From Spongiibacteraceae bacterium UBA5047 (GTDB lineage Bacteria; Pseudomonadota; Gammaproteobacteria; Pseudomonadales; Spongiibacteraceae), in assembly GCA_002415025.1 (NCBI GenBank), contig DIBR01000021.1:1-19220 (forward strand): DNA of 19,220 bases, read 5' to 3'. The notes below the pieces were generated by a model. That model did not search any database and was not told where the DNA came from. It saw nothing but the letters and a program-made list of their open reading frames with translations. Made by a program: the position numbers and the translations under genes. Shown here in pieces: positions 1-8,068 of this stretch (within the stretch, counting starts at the first letter, position 1; each line of letters opens with the position of its first letter).

Positions 1-243
1 GAAAGGCAACCAGCCTTCCTGCGCGAGCGCGCCTTGCCAAACGAAATAACGCAAAACCTGAGCTATCACCGAATTAATCAGAGGTGCCTTAAGCTATAAC
101 CCGTAAGTGCAGCGATCAAGGCAATGTCAGAAGCAAGTGCCAAGTTTGCGAAGAACTACCGCGTTTAGCTGCTCACGTTTCAATTTGTATCCAGACCGGT
201 TACGGTGGTGTTGATGATAATGATGCGCTGACCCGCTGAATTT

Positions 244-257
244 CCGCGATAGCGCGG
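244..257 (+). repeat. Small perfect hairpin in ATP-grasp leader
   Basis: CCGCG, a four-base ATAG loop, then CGCGG: a perfect 5-bp stem about 80 bases before the ATP-grasp start codon. GAGGG and a four-T run follow some 8-16 bases later, too far away and too short for a typical intrinsic terminator. Its function is unknown, and short GC stems can occur by chance. Confidence 0.3.
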
Positions 258-286
258 TGCGCCTGAGGGTTTTATCCACTCGGTAC

Positions 287-302
287 GCTCCGGTGCGGGA
301 GC
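287..302 (+). repeat. Second small hairpin in ATP-grasp leader
   Basis: GCTCC, a six-base loop, then GGAGC: a 5-bp stem ending about 20 bases before the Shine-Dalgarno sequence of the ATP-grasp gene. It might influence translation initiation if the transcript begins upstream. No T-run follows, so it is not a terminator. Confidence 0.25.
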
Positions 303-336
303 CGCTTCAGGGAGTAGGCAGCAAGGAGAAACTCGA

Positions 337-1659
337 ATGTCGACAACGTCAGAAACGAAATTATCGGGAACTGAATTGCCCGCAAATGTATCAGCCTGGC
401 TCGACCCGGAGATGGACTCCGTGAAAGGAACCGAGACACCCAAGGACCCAAACAAGGGCTACATTGCGCTGCTGGGTTGGAGTGTTAATGCGATCAAGGC
501 CGCACAGAAATTTGATCGTCGCTATATTGTAGTTGCCCCGGATTGGGCGGCGGATTTCTGTACCGCAAACAAGATACCGTTTATTCCCTGGAATTTTATC
601 CGGCTTAATGAACGCTCGCTGGAGATTGCCCAGAAGTTGAAGGCGGAAGGTGTCGATGTTGCCATACCGCTATTCGAGGAAACGGTTGAATGGTCAGGGG
701 CTATCAACTCGGTTCTGCTCGACAGCCCTCGCATGTTTGGCCAGTCTATTCTGTTTCGTGACAAGGCGCTGATGAAGCGCCGCGCCCAACTTGGCGGTAT
801 CCGTGTGGGAATTTTTGAAGAGGCCCACGAGAAAGACGACGTGGTCCGCTTTATGAAGCGCGTCAATCAGACCCTCCTCAAACTCGATGGTGACCCGGAC
901 GACCCGATTCATCTCAAGGCCTTTGACAAGGCCGGTTGTCTCGGCCACCGCATGATTCGCACGATTGACGAGATTGACGCCATTCCCGACGAAGAATATC
1001 CCCTGCTGATGGAGAGTCATCTGGATGGCTGGGAGTTTGCTGTTGAGGCCTGGATTCACGACGGGAAAATCAAGTTTCTCAATATCTCCGAGTACGTCAC
1101 GCTCGGTTATTCCGTGTTCGTGCCGGCAACCGATGAACTCGAGCTATACCGCAGTGCGATTACCAAGCAGATTGAGCTGCTGATAAAAACCTTCGAAATC
1201 AAATTCGGGTTGATTCACCCCGAGTACTTCGTTACCGCTGACGGCGAAATGTACTTTGGTGAAGTTGCCTATCGCCCGCCGGGCTTCAAGGCCTTTGAAC
1301 TGATTGAGCGAGCCTACGGATTCAATGCCTATCAGGCATCGATGCTGGTGTTCGACCCCAAAAGTACTGAAGAGGAGATAGACAATTTCTTCCCTCGTGA
1401 AGTGGTCGACGCGAAAGGCTATGCAGGCTGCTTCGGGGTGTACCCGAGACGCCGGGTGATCAGCAAACTGGAAATGCCCAAAGAAACGGTTGAGCACCCC
1501 TATTTTGAATCCCACGAATTGGTTGCGCCAAGCGAAGAGACGGTTCCCGACCGGGCGGCTTTCGGAACGCATTGGGGCCTGATCTTTTTCTTCGGTGACG
1601 ACCCGATCAAAATGCGCGATTTGCTCAAAGCCCAGGAAGAACTGGACTTCTATGTCTAG
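337..1659 (+). CDS. ATP-grasp domain protein, substrate unknown
   Basis: A 440-residue protein of the ATP-grasp superfamily, whose members couple ATP hydrolysis to joining a carboxylate (through an acyl phosphate) to an amine or thiol. The start is well supported: AAGGAG lies 8 bases before the ATG. Residues 1-40 are a polar extension and 41-130 look like the N-terminal Rossmann-like pre-ATP-grasp domain. DKALMK (142-147), a lysine near 194 and MESHLDGWEFAVE (225-237) fit the ATP-binding lobes. HPEYF (294-298) and the GEVAYRPPG stretch (308-316) fit the metal-binding Glu/Glu/Arg set (E296, E309, R313). No signal peptide or membrane segment is visible, so it is probably cytoplasmic. It stands alone on its strand and converges on plsC, with 18 bases between stops, so context gives no pathway. 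It could be a peptide, amino-acid or carbohydrate ligase; I cannot choose. Confidence 0.85.
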   Translation: MSTTSETKLSGTELPANVSAWLDPEMDSVKGTETPKDPNKGYIALLGWSVNAIKAAQKFDRRYIVVAPDWAADFCTANKIPFIPWNFIRLNERSLEIAQKLKAEGVDVAIPLFEETVEWSGAINSVLLDSPRMFGQSILFRDKALMKRRAQLGGIRVGIFEEAHEKDDVVRFMKRVNQTLLKLDGDPDDPIHLKAFDKAGCLGHRMIRTIDEIDAIPDEEYPLLMESHLDGWEFAVEAWIHDGKIKFLNISEYVTLGYSVFVPATDELELYRSAITKQIELLIKTFEIKFGLIHPEYFVTADGEMYFGEVAYRPPGFKAFELIERAYGFNAYQASMLVFDPKSTEEEIDNFFPREVVDAKGYAGCFGVYPRRRVISKLEMPKETVEHPYFESHELVAPSEETVPDRAAFGTHWGLIFFFGDDPIKMRDLLKAQEELDFYV

Positions 1660-1677
1660 CGTCCGGCGCCAAACCCC

Positions 1678-2445
1678 TTAAACGGGCTGCGGGCCGTTCT
1701 CACTCGCAGGCGGTGTAGGCGCCTGGCTGATGGATAGCATTTGCGACTCTATCCAGTGACTCACGGTACTGGTCAGTTCGCGGGAGTTGGTATCGGTTGA
1801 CGGGATCGGCTCGCCGATGATTACCGTAACCAGCCCCGGTGATTTTATAAATTTTCGCGCCGGCCAGCATTCACCGGCATTGTGCGCCACCGGTACCACG
1901 GGAGCCCCGGCGCTAATCGCAATGTTGGCACCACTGCGGGCATAGGTGCCCTTTTGGCCGGGTGGTGTGCGTGTGCCTTCGGGAAAGATTAAAACGCGCT
2001 TGCCCTGCTGCAGGCGCTTGACGCCCTCTTCCTGAATGTAGCGCAGCGCCGCTTTCGGGTTGCTGCGATCAATCGCGATCGGCTCCATCAGGCGCAGCGC
2101 CCAGCCAAAAAACGGCATGTTCAACAACTCACGTTTTAATACGACGCCCACCGGGAAAAAGGCATATTGCAGGTAAAAGGTTTCCCATTGGCTTTGGTGT
2201 TTGGACATCACGACGTAATGGCCGTCGGGGATGTTGCCGACGATGTTGTATCGCACGCCGCAACTCAGGCGCAGCCACACCAGAATCCACTTGTTCCAGG
2301 TAATTAAATAAGGTCCGCGAATGGACAGCGGCAAGTAGCTGAAAAACAGCAGGCCGGTAATGGTGAACCACCCTGTCAGAGCAATATAACCAAGATAAAA
2401 GACTACGGTTCTCAGGAAGAGCCAGCCGGTAATAATGGAGTTCAT
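1678..2445 (-). CDS. plsC: 1-acyl-sn-glycerol-3-phosphate acyltransferase (PlsC/LPLAT family)
   Basis: A 255-residue inner-membrane acyltransferase expected to acylate lysophosphatidic acid to phosphatidic acid in phospholipid synthesis. Hydrophobic segments span roughly residues 5-45. The catalytic block is at 83-88 (HQSQWE), where the family's HX4D reads HX4E; from memory this variant occurs in related pseudomonad proteins. The FPEGTR substrate-binding motif is at 154-159, and APVVPVAHNAG (181-191) follows. I chose the ATG at 2445 over a longer frame because its ATGA overlaps the gmhB stop by four bases and an AGGA lies upstream. It is the last gene of the glyQ-glyS-gmhB-plsC unit. No intrinsic terminator is visible in the 18 bases before the convergent gene. 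A more specialised lysophospholipid or ornithine-lipid acyltransferase is possible. Confidence 0.88.
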   Translation of the reverse strand: MNSIITGWLFLRTVVFYLGYIALTGWFTITGLLFFSYLPLSIRGPYLITWNKWILVWLRLSCGVRYNIVGNIPDGHYVVMSKHQSQWETFYLQYAFFPVGVVLKRELLNMPFFGWALRLMEPIAIDRSNPKAALRYIQEEGVKRLQQGKRVLIFPEGTRTPPGQKGTYARSGANIAISAGAPVVPVAHNAGECWPARKFIKSPGLVTVIIGEPIPSTDTNSRELTSTVSHWIESQMLSISQAPTPPASENGPQPV

Positions 2446-2999
2446 TGCGACGTCCTGTCTTTGATAAACCAATTAACAAAGGCGGCCAGATTATCAAATA
2501 CTCGCGTATGAGACAGTGAACTGTGTTCGGATAAAGCCGTGAAAGTTTTTTCACCTTTGCCGGTTTTCACCAGTACTGGCAGGCAGTCTCTGGCGTGCGC
2601 CGCCTGCAGGTCTTTAAGAGAGTCGCCAACAAAGGCTGCCCCTGCGGCGTTCAGGCCCAGATCGGCAGCTGCCTGATCAATCAGCCCCGGCAGCGGCTTA
2701 CGGCAGTCGCAGTTCTCGTCGGGCAGGTGCGGGCAGTAGTAGATGCCGGCAATCGAGCCACCAGCTTGCTCGACCAACGCGAGCATTTTCCGATGCATGG
2801 CATCGAGATCGGACCGCGTGAAATAGCCGCGACCCAGACCGGACTGATTGGTGCATACGGCAACGCGGTAACCCGCCTGACTCAGTCGGGCGATGGCCTC
2901 GATACTGCCGGGGATGGGCTGCCATTCGTCGGCGCTGCGGATGTAATTGTCCGAGTCCTCGTTAATGACACCATCGCGATCCAGCAGTATCAGCGACAT
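2442..2999 (-). CDS. gmhB: D-glycero-beta-D-manno-heptose-1,7-bisphosphate 7-phosphatase
   Basis: A 185-residue cytoplasmic HAD-family phosphatase removing the 7-phosphate from heptose bisphosphate on the way to ADP-heptose for the LPS inner core. DRDG (7-10) holds the nucleophile D7 and acid/base D9. TNQSG (50-54) is HAD motif II, and GDSLKD (125-130) carries the late acidic residues. The zinc site characteristic of GmhB is present: C89-P-H91 and C97-D-C99. Length fits the family. The ATG shares one base with the glyS stop (TGATG) and its own TGA overlaps plsC by ATGA, implying translational coupling. Close relatives act on histidinol phosphate (the HisB N-terminal domain), but the zinc loop and the operon favour GmhB. 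Confidence 0.92.
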   Translation of the reverse strand: MSLILLDRDGVINEDSDNYIRSADEWQPIPGSIEAIARLSQAGYRVAVCTNQSGLGRGYFTRSDLDAMHRKMLALVEQAGGSIAGIYYCPHLPDENCDCRKPLPGLIDQAAADLGLNAAGAAFVGDSLKDLQAAHARDCLPVLVKTGKGEKTFTALSEHSSLSHTRVFDNLAAFVNWFIKDRTSQ

Positions 3000-5098
3000 C
3001 AGTTCTTGCCCGGCACCAGTTGCGAAATATCGGCCACCTGCAAAAACAGTGCGCGCAGATTTGACAACAGCGCGAGGCGGTTGGCGCGCAACTTTTCATC
3101 GTCGGCGTTAACCATTACCTGATCAAAAAAGGCATCTACCGGTTCGCGCAAACTGGCGAGTGAGCTGAGTCCCTTCTCGTAGTCGCCGCTGGCCAGCAGG
3201 GGTGAAACGGCTGAGGTGGCTGTTTCGAGTGCGCTGGCCAGCGCCTTTTCTGCAGCTTCCTGCAGCAAGGTGCTGTCAATCGTGTCGCCGGGAGTGGCGC
3301 CGCCCTTGGCCAGAATATTGGACACGCGCTTGTTGGCGGCTGCCAGCGCCTGTGCTTCAGGTAATTGATAGAAGCTGTATACCGCTTTCACCCGGCGGTC
3401 GATATCCAGTGGCGCGCTCAGGTTTTTGGCGGTTACCGCCATAAACACTTCCGCCGGAATATTCTGGTCGTCGTAGACGGCGCGCAGGCGTTCGATCATA
3501 TAGGCGAGGACGGTGTCGGTAAGCTCGCTGTTGGCCGTGATGCCTTTATGTTGGGCGCTGGCCAGCTCAATCAGCTCACGCAGATCGAGTTCCAGGTTCT
3601 GCTCAAGAATGATGCGCAGCACACCGAGGCAGGCACGGCGCAGGGCGAAGGGATCTTTCGAACCGCTGGGCGGCTGGCCAATGCCGAAAATGCCGGTGAT
3701 GGTGTCGAGCCGGTCGGCCAGAGCGACCACGCTACCGGTTGCGGTGGCCGGCAAGGCGTCGCCGGCAAAGCGTGGCAGGTACTGCTCCTGCATGGCGCTG
3801 GCAACTTCTGCGGGTTCGCCGTCGTTGTTGGCGTAGTAGTAGCCGGCAATGCCCTGCATATCGGCAAACTCGAAGACCATATCGGTCACCAGATCACTTT
3901 TGCAGAGCAGGGCCGCGCGTTCGGCCAGCGCAGCATCGGCGCCCATTTTCGGAGCGAGTGTTTTTGCCAGCGCGGCTATGCGCCCGGTTTTGTCAAAGAC
4001 GGTGCCGAGCTTTTCCTGAAAGACGATGCTCTTGAGTTTTTCCCGGCGATCAAACAAGGAGGTTTTACAATCGGTTTCGAAGAAGAAGGCGGCATCGCTC
4101 AAGCGCGGGCGAATGACTTTTTCGTTGCCGGCAATAACCTGTGCGGGGTCGCGACTCTCGATATTGGCAACCGTAATAAAATGCGGCAAAAGCGCACCGT
4201 TAGCATCCACAACATGGAAATACTTCTGGTGTTCCTTCATGGAGGAGATAAGCGCCTCGGCGGGCACCGCGAGAAAGCGCTGTTCAAAACTGCCAGCCAG
4301 CGCCACTGGCCATTCCACCAGCGCGGTGACTTCGTCCAGCAGGTCGTCACTGATCACGGCTTCACCGCCGAGCTTTTTCCCCTCTGCGGTTACCTGCTCG
4401 CGAATCATGTCGCGGCGCTTTTCAAAACTGGCGATAACCTTGCCTTCATTGAGCAGCAGGCTCTCGTAGTCGGCGGCGTTTTTGATCGTCAGTTCTGTGT
4501 TGGCGTGAAAGCGATGGCCGCGGGTGGTATTGCCCGCAGGCAGGTGCAGTGCTGATCCGTTCAGGGTTTCATCGCCATAGACGACCGCTAGCCAGTGCAC
4601 CGGGCGTACAAACTCGGCGCGGCTGGCACCCCAGCGCATGCGTTTGGGAATGGGGAGCGCCGCCAGCGCCTTGTCGATCATCGTGAAAATCACATCGGCG
4701 GTTTTCGCGCCCTCTTGCTCGCTTTTGAAAAACAGCTTGTCCTGCTTGCCGTCGTTGGCGATGTGCTGTTTGAGCTCGGCCACGGCAATACCGTTTTTCC
4801 CGGCAAAGGCTTCCGCCGCGCGGGTCGGTTTGCCTTCGCTGTCAAAGGCGACTTTGGCCGGAGGTCCCCAGGCTTCCAGTGTTTGGCTGGGTGCCTGAGT
4901 GCTCAGCTGGCGCAGTACAAGCGCCAACCGGCGCGGGCTGGCGAAGCGCTCGATACTTTCAAAGCCGAGGCCAGCCTCGCGCAGCTGGCTTTCCAGGCTG
5001 TCGGCAAAGGCATCGCGCAAACCTTTCAGTGCCACCGGTGGCAGTTCTTCGGTGCCGACTTCGATCAGCAAATCGCGTTTGATATCGGATGAAGTCAT
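2999..5098 (-). CDS. glyS: Glycine--tRNA ligase beta subunit
   Basis: The 699-residue beta subunit of the bacterial alpha2beta2 glycyl-tRNA synthetase, close to the roughly 690 usual. Beta carries the tRNA-binding parts while alpha makes glycyl-adenylate. The N-terminus has the family block LLIEVGTEELPP. Further family landmarks in order are RMRWG, GHRFH, EWPVALAGSFE, EHQKYF, VIRPRLSDA, CKSDLVTDMV (in the HD-like part) and SGSKDPFALRR. The C-terminal about 100 residues match the helical anticodon-binding (DALR-like) region, ending near QVADISQLVPG. The ATG overlaps the glyQ stop as ATGA and its own stop shares one base with gmhB. Several long open frames on the opposite strand here are only shadows of this GC-rich gene. 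Confidence 0.97.
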   Translation of the reverse strand: MTSSDIKRDLLIEVGTEELPPVALKGLRDAFADSLESQLREAGLGFESIERFASPRRLALVLRQLSTQAPSQTLEAWGPPAKVAFDSEGKPTRAAEAFAGKNGIAVAELKQHIANDGKQDKLFFKSEQEGAKTADVIFTMIDKALAALPIPKRMRWGASRAEFVRPVHWLAVVYGDETLNGSALHLPAGNTTRGHRFHANTELTIKNAADYESLLLNEGKVIASFEKRRDMIREQVTAEGKKLGGEAVISDDLLDEVTALVEWPVALAGSFEQRFLAVPAEALISSMKEHQKYFHVVDANGALLPHFITVANIESRDPAQVIAGNEKVIRPRLSDAAFFFETDCKTSLFDRREKLKSIVFQEKLGTVFDKTGRIAALAKTLAPKMGADAALAERAALLCKSDLVTDMVFEFADMQGIAGYYYANNDGEPAEVASAMQEQYLPRFAGDALPATATGSVVALADRLDTITGIFGIGQPPSGSKDPFALRRACLGVLRIILEQNLELDLRELIELASAQHKGITANSELTDTVLAYMIERLRAVYDDQNIPAEVFMAVTAKNLSAPLDIDRRVKAVYSFYQLPEAQALAAANKRVSNILAKGGATPGDTIDSTLLQEAAEKALASALETATSAVSPLLASGDYEKGLSSLASLREPVDAFFDQVMVNADDEKLRANRLALLSNLRALFLQVADISQLVPGKN

Positions 5099-6048
5099 GC
5101 TTTGCCCTCCTCTGCAGCCAACACCTCGTTGCGCAGATTTTCCGGGGCCAGCGGAAAGCCCAACGCCTTGCGGGCATCAAAATAGGCTTGTGCAACGGCG
5201 CGGGCCAAACCGCGCACGCGCAGAATAAAACGCTGGCGCTCGGTCACGGAAATGGCGTGGCGGGCATCCAGCAGGTTGAAGGCGTGGGAGGCTTTCATCA
5301 CCATTTCATAGGCGGGTAGCGGTAAACCTTTCTCGATCAATTGCTGGCTCTGGGCCTCGCAGTGATCAAACTGCTTGAATAATTGCTCGACGTCCGCTTC
5401 TTCAAAGTTAAAGCGCGACATTTCGACTTCGTTCTGATGAAACACATCGCCATAGGTCACATCGCCGTCCGGACCGTGAGTCCAGACAAGGTCGTAAATG
5501 CTGTCCACGCCCTGCAGATACATGGCGATGCGCTCGAGGCCGTAAGTGATCTCGCCGGTCACGGGAAAGCATTCAAGGCCACCCACCTGTTGAAAATAGG
5601 TGAACTGGGTCACTTCCATGCCATTGAGCCACACTTCCCAGCCCAGCCCCCAGGCGCCGAGGGTGGGAGACTCCCAATTGTCTTCAACAAAGCGGATGTC
5701 GTGGATGGCCGGGTCGATGCCCAGATGGCGCAGTGAGTCGAGATACTTTTCCTGAATATCCAGTGGCGAGGGCTTCAATGCCACCTGAAACTGGTAGTAG
5801 TGCTGCAGGCGGTTGGGGTTTTCGCCGTAGCGGCCGTCGGTAGGCCGGCGGCACGGCTGCACATAGGCGGCGTTCCAGCTCTCCGGGCCGATGGCGCGCA
5901 GAAAGGTGCCGGGGTGAAAGGTGCCGGCGCCCACTTCCATATCCAGCGGTTGCAGAACCACGCAGCCGCGCTCCGCCCAGAAGTGTTGTAGTGCCAGTAT
6001 CAGCCCCTGAAATGTGCTGACATCTGCCTTGCTTGCCGCATTGCTCAC
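5095..6048 (-). CDS. glyQ: Glycine--tRNA ligase alpha subunit
   Basis: The 317-residue class II catalytic subunit that activates glycine with ATP. TFQGLILALQ near the N-terminus, QPLDMEVGAGTFHP, RRPTDGRYGENPNRLQHYYQ, the IRFVEDNWESPTLGAWGLGW stretch, GLERIAMY and SVTERQRFILRVR are all near-identical to what is known of the family. I place the start at the GTG at 6048: AGGTGG lies 7 bases upstream and the protein then begins MSNAASK, matching family length (E. coli about 303). The frame stays open another 12 codons without support. It is the first gene of the glyQ-glyS-gmhB-plsC operon, and a perfect TATAAT lies about 36 bases upstream. Confidence 0.97.
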   Translation of the reverse strand: MSNAASKADVSTFQGLILALQHFWAERGCVVLQPLDMEVGAGTFHPGTFLRAIGPESWNAAYVQPCRRPTDGRYGENPNRLQHYYQFQVALKPSPLDIQEKYLDSLRHLGIDPAIHDIRFVEDNWESPTLGAWGLGWEVWLNGMEVTQFTYFQQVGGLECFPVTGEITYGLERIAMYLQGVDSIYDLVWTHGPDGDVTYGDVFHQNEVEMSRFNFEEADVEQLFKQFDHCEAQSQQLIEKGLPLPAYEMVMKASHAFNLLDARHAISVTERQRFILRVRGLARAVAQAYFDARKALGFPLAPENLRNEVLAAEEGKA

Positions 6049-6083
6049 GTATCGCCCACCTGTAGCCTGTGCAAAAGGGCGCA

Positions 6084-6113
6084 ATTATAACGCTAGTCGG
6101 CGCCGCCCGCGAA
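6084..6113 (-). promoter_or_regulatory. Candidate sigma-70 promoter for glyQ operon
   Basis: On the minus strand TATAAT (6089-6084) is a perfect -10 hexamer, placing a start of transcription near 6077, about 30 bases before the GTG of glyQ. The -35 is weak (TTCGCG at 6113-6108, 18-bp spacing). It lies in the short gap between the upstream phosphodiesterase gene and glyQ, where a promoter would be expected. Confidence 0.4.
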
Positions 6114-6146
6114 GGTGTTCGCCGTCAACCGGCATTGAGGAGCAAA

Positions 6147-8018
6147 TTAGCTGGATTGAGCACTCTGCAGTTGGCGGTATTGGTCGGCCCAGCGGGTGAA
6201 GCGGTCGGCCGGGATTGCCTGGGTAAAGAGAAAGCCCTGAGCCATATCGCAGTTGCAATTGCGCAGGAAGCGGCGTTGTTCAAGCTGCTCAATGCCCTCG
6301 CCGATTACCTTCATACCGAGCGAATGCGCCATGCTGATAATGGCAACGATCAGCGACTGGCTCTCTTCCGAGGTCTGGCAGTCCATGATAAAGCTGCGGT
6401 CAATTTTCAGAATATCGAAGGGGTATTGCTTCAGGTAACTGAGTGATGCGTAGCCGGTGCCGAAGTCATCCAGCGACAGGCGCACTCCTATTTCCCTCAG
6501 TTGATCGATAATACTGCGGGTTTCGCTGTCGTTGCGCATCAGCAGGCGCTCGGTCATTTCCAGCTCAAGGCATTGGGCGGGCAGACCGGATTTCGCCAGT
6601 GCCTGCTCGACGGCGGTAAGGATATGGCCTTTTTCAAATTGTTTGGCGCAGACATTAACCGCGACAATAAAGTCGGTATCGCCGTCATCCTGCCATTTTT
6701 TGGCCTGCCGGCAGGCCTCGTCCAATACCCAGTCGCCAATGGGGATAATCAGGCCGGTTTCTTCTGCTATCGGAATGAATTTGTCGGGGCCGGGGTTTTC
6801 GAGCTCGGCGTTGCGCCAGCGCAACAGGGCTTCGGCGCCGACGAGCCGGTTCTCGGCCAGCGAAATCACCGGCTGGTAAGCCAGCGACAGTTCGTTGCGC
6901 TCAATGGCGTAACGCAGGTGGGTTTCCAGCGCCAGGCGGGTGGCAGCGCGGTTGGCGGTGTCAGGGCGATAGCGATAAAAGCTGTCGCCGCCGCGTTCGC
7001 GGGCTGAATACATCGCAGACTCTGCATTGAGCAGCAGGTCGGGGGCATTGTCGGCATCGTCCGGAAAGGTGCTCATGCCAATGCTGGCGGTGATTTTCAG
7101 GTCCTGCGCGGTAAAGGGCTCCTCCAGCGATTTTTTGACGGCAAGCGCGGTGCGGGTGGCCGTCTCGTCGCGCTGGTTTTGCAGCAGAATCATAAACTTG
7201 TCACCGCCGAGGCAGCCGACGATATCATTGCTTGGTATGGCGTTGCGCAAACGAGCGGCAACCTCATTCAACACTTTGTCGCCCTCACTGTGGCCCAGCG
7301 AATCGTTGAGGAGCTTGAACCGGTCCAGGTTGAGGTATATCAGGGTGAAATCTGCTTCGCGGGATTTCGCCGCCAGCACAGCCTGCTCAAGACGCTCAAT
7401 ACTGTTCACGCGGTTAGGCAAACCGGTCACGGTGTCGTAGTTCGCATTGGTGATGAGGCGCTGGGTAAAGACCTTCTCGTCGCTGATATCGTCAATGAGG
7501 CTTAGTACAAAGCTGAACTCCCCTTGCTCATTGAAGATGGGCTTGCAGGTGGTTACCGTGTGCCGACCATCCGGCGGGGCCTTCTCAAAATACAGCTCGC
7601 CGTGCCATTCCTCGCCCCGGGAGATGGCGTCTGTCACATCGCCGAACAGTGTGGCCGGAACGCCAATGTCCTTGTATTGGCGCAAATCCTGGCCGGTGAG
7701 ATTTTCGCCCGCGTGGCCAATCAATTCATAGAAGTTGCGGTTGGCATAGGCGATCAGACCGGAGGCGGTGGTGAAAAGAATGGCTTGCGGGCTGTGTTCC
7801 AGCCCGAAAATCAGCTGCTTAAGACGAGCTTTGACGCTTTCGCTGCGCGCTTGCTGCGCCCGGAGCTGACGAAGCAGCAGCCACGTGCCCGGCGCGGTTG
7901 AAATCAGCGCAACAAGCACTGCCGCTGCGGGCGGCAAGAACAACAGAGCCCCGCCACCAGCAACTAGCGGAATACCAATGACAACTAGCCACTGTCGTAA
8001 ACGCAATATACACCCCAC
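6147..8018 (-). CDS. Membrane PAS-GGDEF-EAL protein; probable c-di-GMP phosphodiesterase
   Basis: About 623 residues. Two membrane segments lie near 10-50, then a short coiled stretch, a PAS domain (about 65-185), a GGDEF domain (about 190-350) and an EAL domain (about 360-610). The GGDEF domain looks catalytically dead: the first metal Asp of the DxD motif is Asn (NLDRFK, from 230), the signature reads GGDKF (271-275), and the upstream inhibitory RxxD has no Arg. The EAL domain keeps the expected residues: EAL (396-398), VNV, EMTE, DDFGTGYASL, KID, GEGIE and the late AQGFLF. It should therefore degrade c-di-GMP, with PAS and perhaps GTP-bound GGDKF as sensors. Start is uncertain: GTG 8018 (used), TTG 8006 behind GGGGTG, or TTG 8087. 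An extended -10 at 8077-8069 favours the inner starts. The stop is certain. Confidence 0.9.
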   Translation of the reverse strand: MGCILRLRQWLVVIGIPLVAGGGALLFLPPAAAVLVALISTAPGTWLLLRQLRAQQARSESVKARLKQLIFGLEHSPQAILFTTASGLIAYANRNFYELIGHAGENLTGQDLRQYKDIGVPATLFGDVTDAISRGEEWHGELYFEKAPPDGRHTVTTCKPIFNEQGEFSFVLSLIDDISDEKVFTQRLITNANYDTVTGLPNRVNSIERLEQAVLAAKSREADFTLIYLNLDRFKLLNDSLGHSEGDKVLNEVAARLRNAIPSNDIVGCLGGDKFMILLQNQRDETATRTALAVKKSLEEPFTAQDLKITASIGMSTFPDDADNAPDLLLNAESAMYSARERGGDSFYRYRPDTANRAATRLALETHLRYAIERNELSLAYQPVISLAENRLVGAEALLRWRNAELENPGPDKFIPIAEETGLIIPIGDWVLDEACRQAKKWQDDGDTDFIVAVNVCAKQFEKGHILTAVEQALAKSGLPAQCLELEMTERLLMRNDSETRSIIDQLREIGVRLSLDDFGTGYASLSYLKQYPFDILKIDRSFIMDCQTSEESQSLIVAIISMAHSLGMKVIGEGIEQLEQRRFLRNCNCDMAQGFLFTQAIPADRFTRWADQYRQLQSAQSS

Positions 8019-8068
8019 ATGCGAACGGAATAGCCCGGCTAAAATTGGACTTTCTTTATTATCTCTAC

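Larger units (their letters stand above)
1..336. other. Gene-poor leader region; possible insertion-sequence end at left edge
   Basis: No convincing complete gene lies here. Bases 1-99 are open in plus frame 1 (about 32 codons, ending in TAA) and a short minus frame is also open to the window edge, but neither gives a recognisable protein. The stretch around 72-95 (AATTAATCAGAGGTGCC followed by TTAAG) resembles, from memory only, the terminal repeat of some IS5-like transposable elements; this is unverified and no second copy occurs in the window. From about 100 to 336 the DNA probably serves as promoter and leader for the ATP-grasp gene. It contains two short GC-rich hairpins, listed separately. 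I could not find a convincing -35/-10 pair. Confidence 0.3.

Noticed and set aside
180..455. Minus-strand open frame of 91 codons across the ATP-grasp start
   Set aside because: It overlaps the well-supported start and Shine-Dalgarno of the ATP-grasp gene and shows no recognisable domain.
1660..1677. Possible terminator between the convergent ATP-grasp gene and plsC
   Set aside because: The 18-base gap has no hairpin and T-run that I can support.
3365..4555. Plus-strand open frame of 396 codons antisense to glyS
   Set aside because: It is a shadow of glyS, whose protein is unmistakable; composition is low-quality and no motif is visible.
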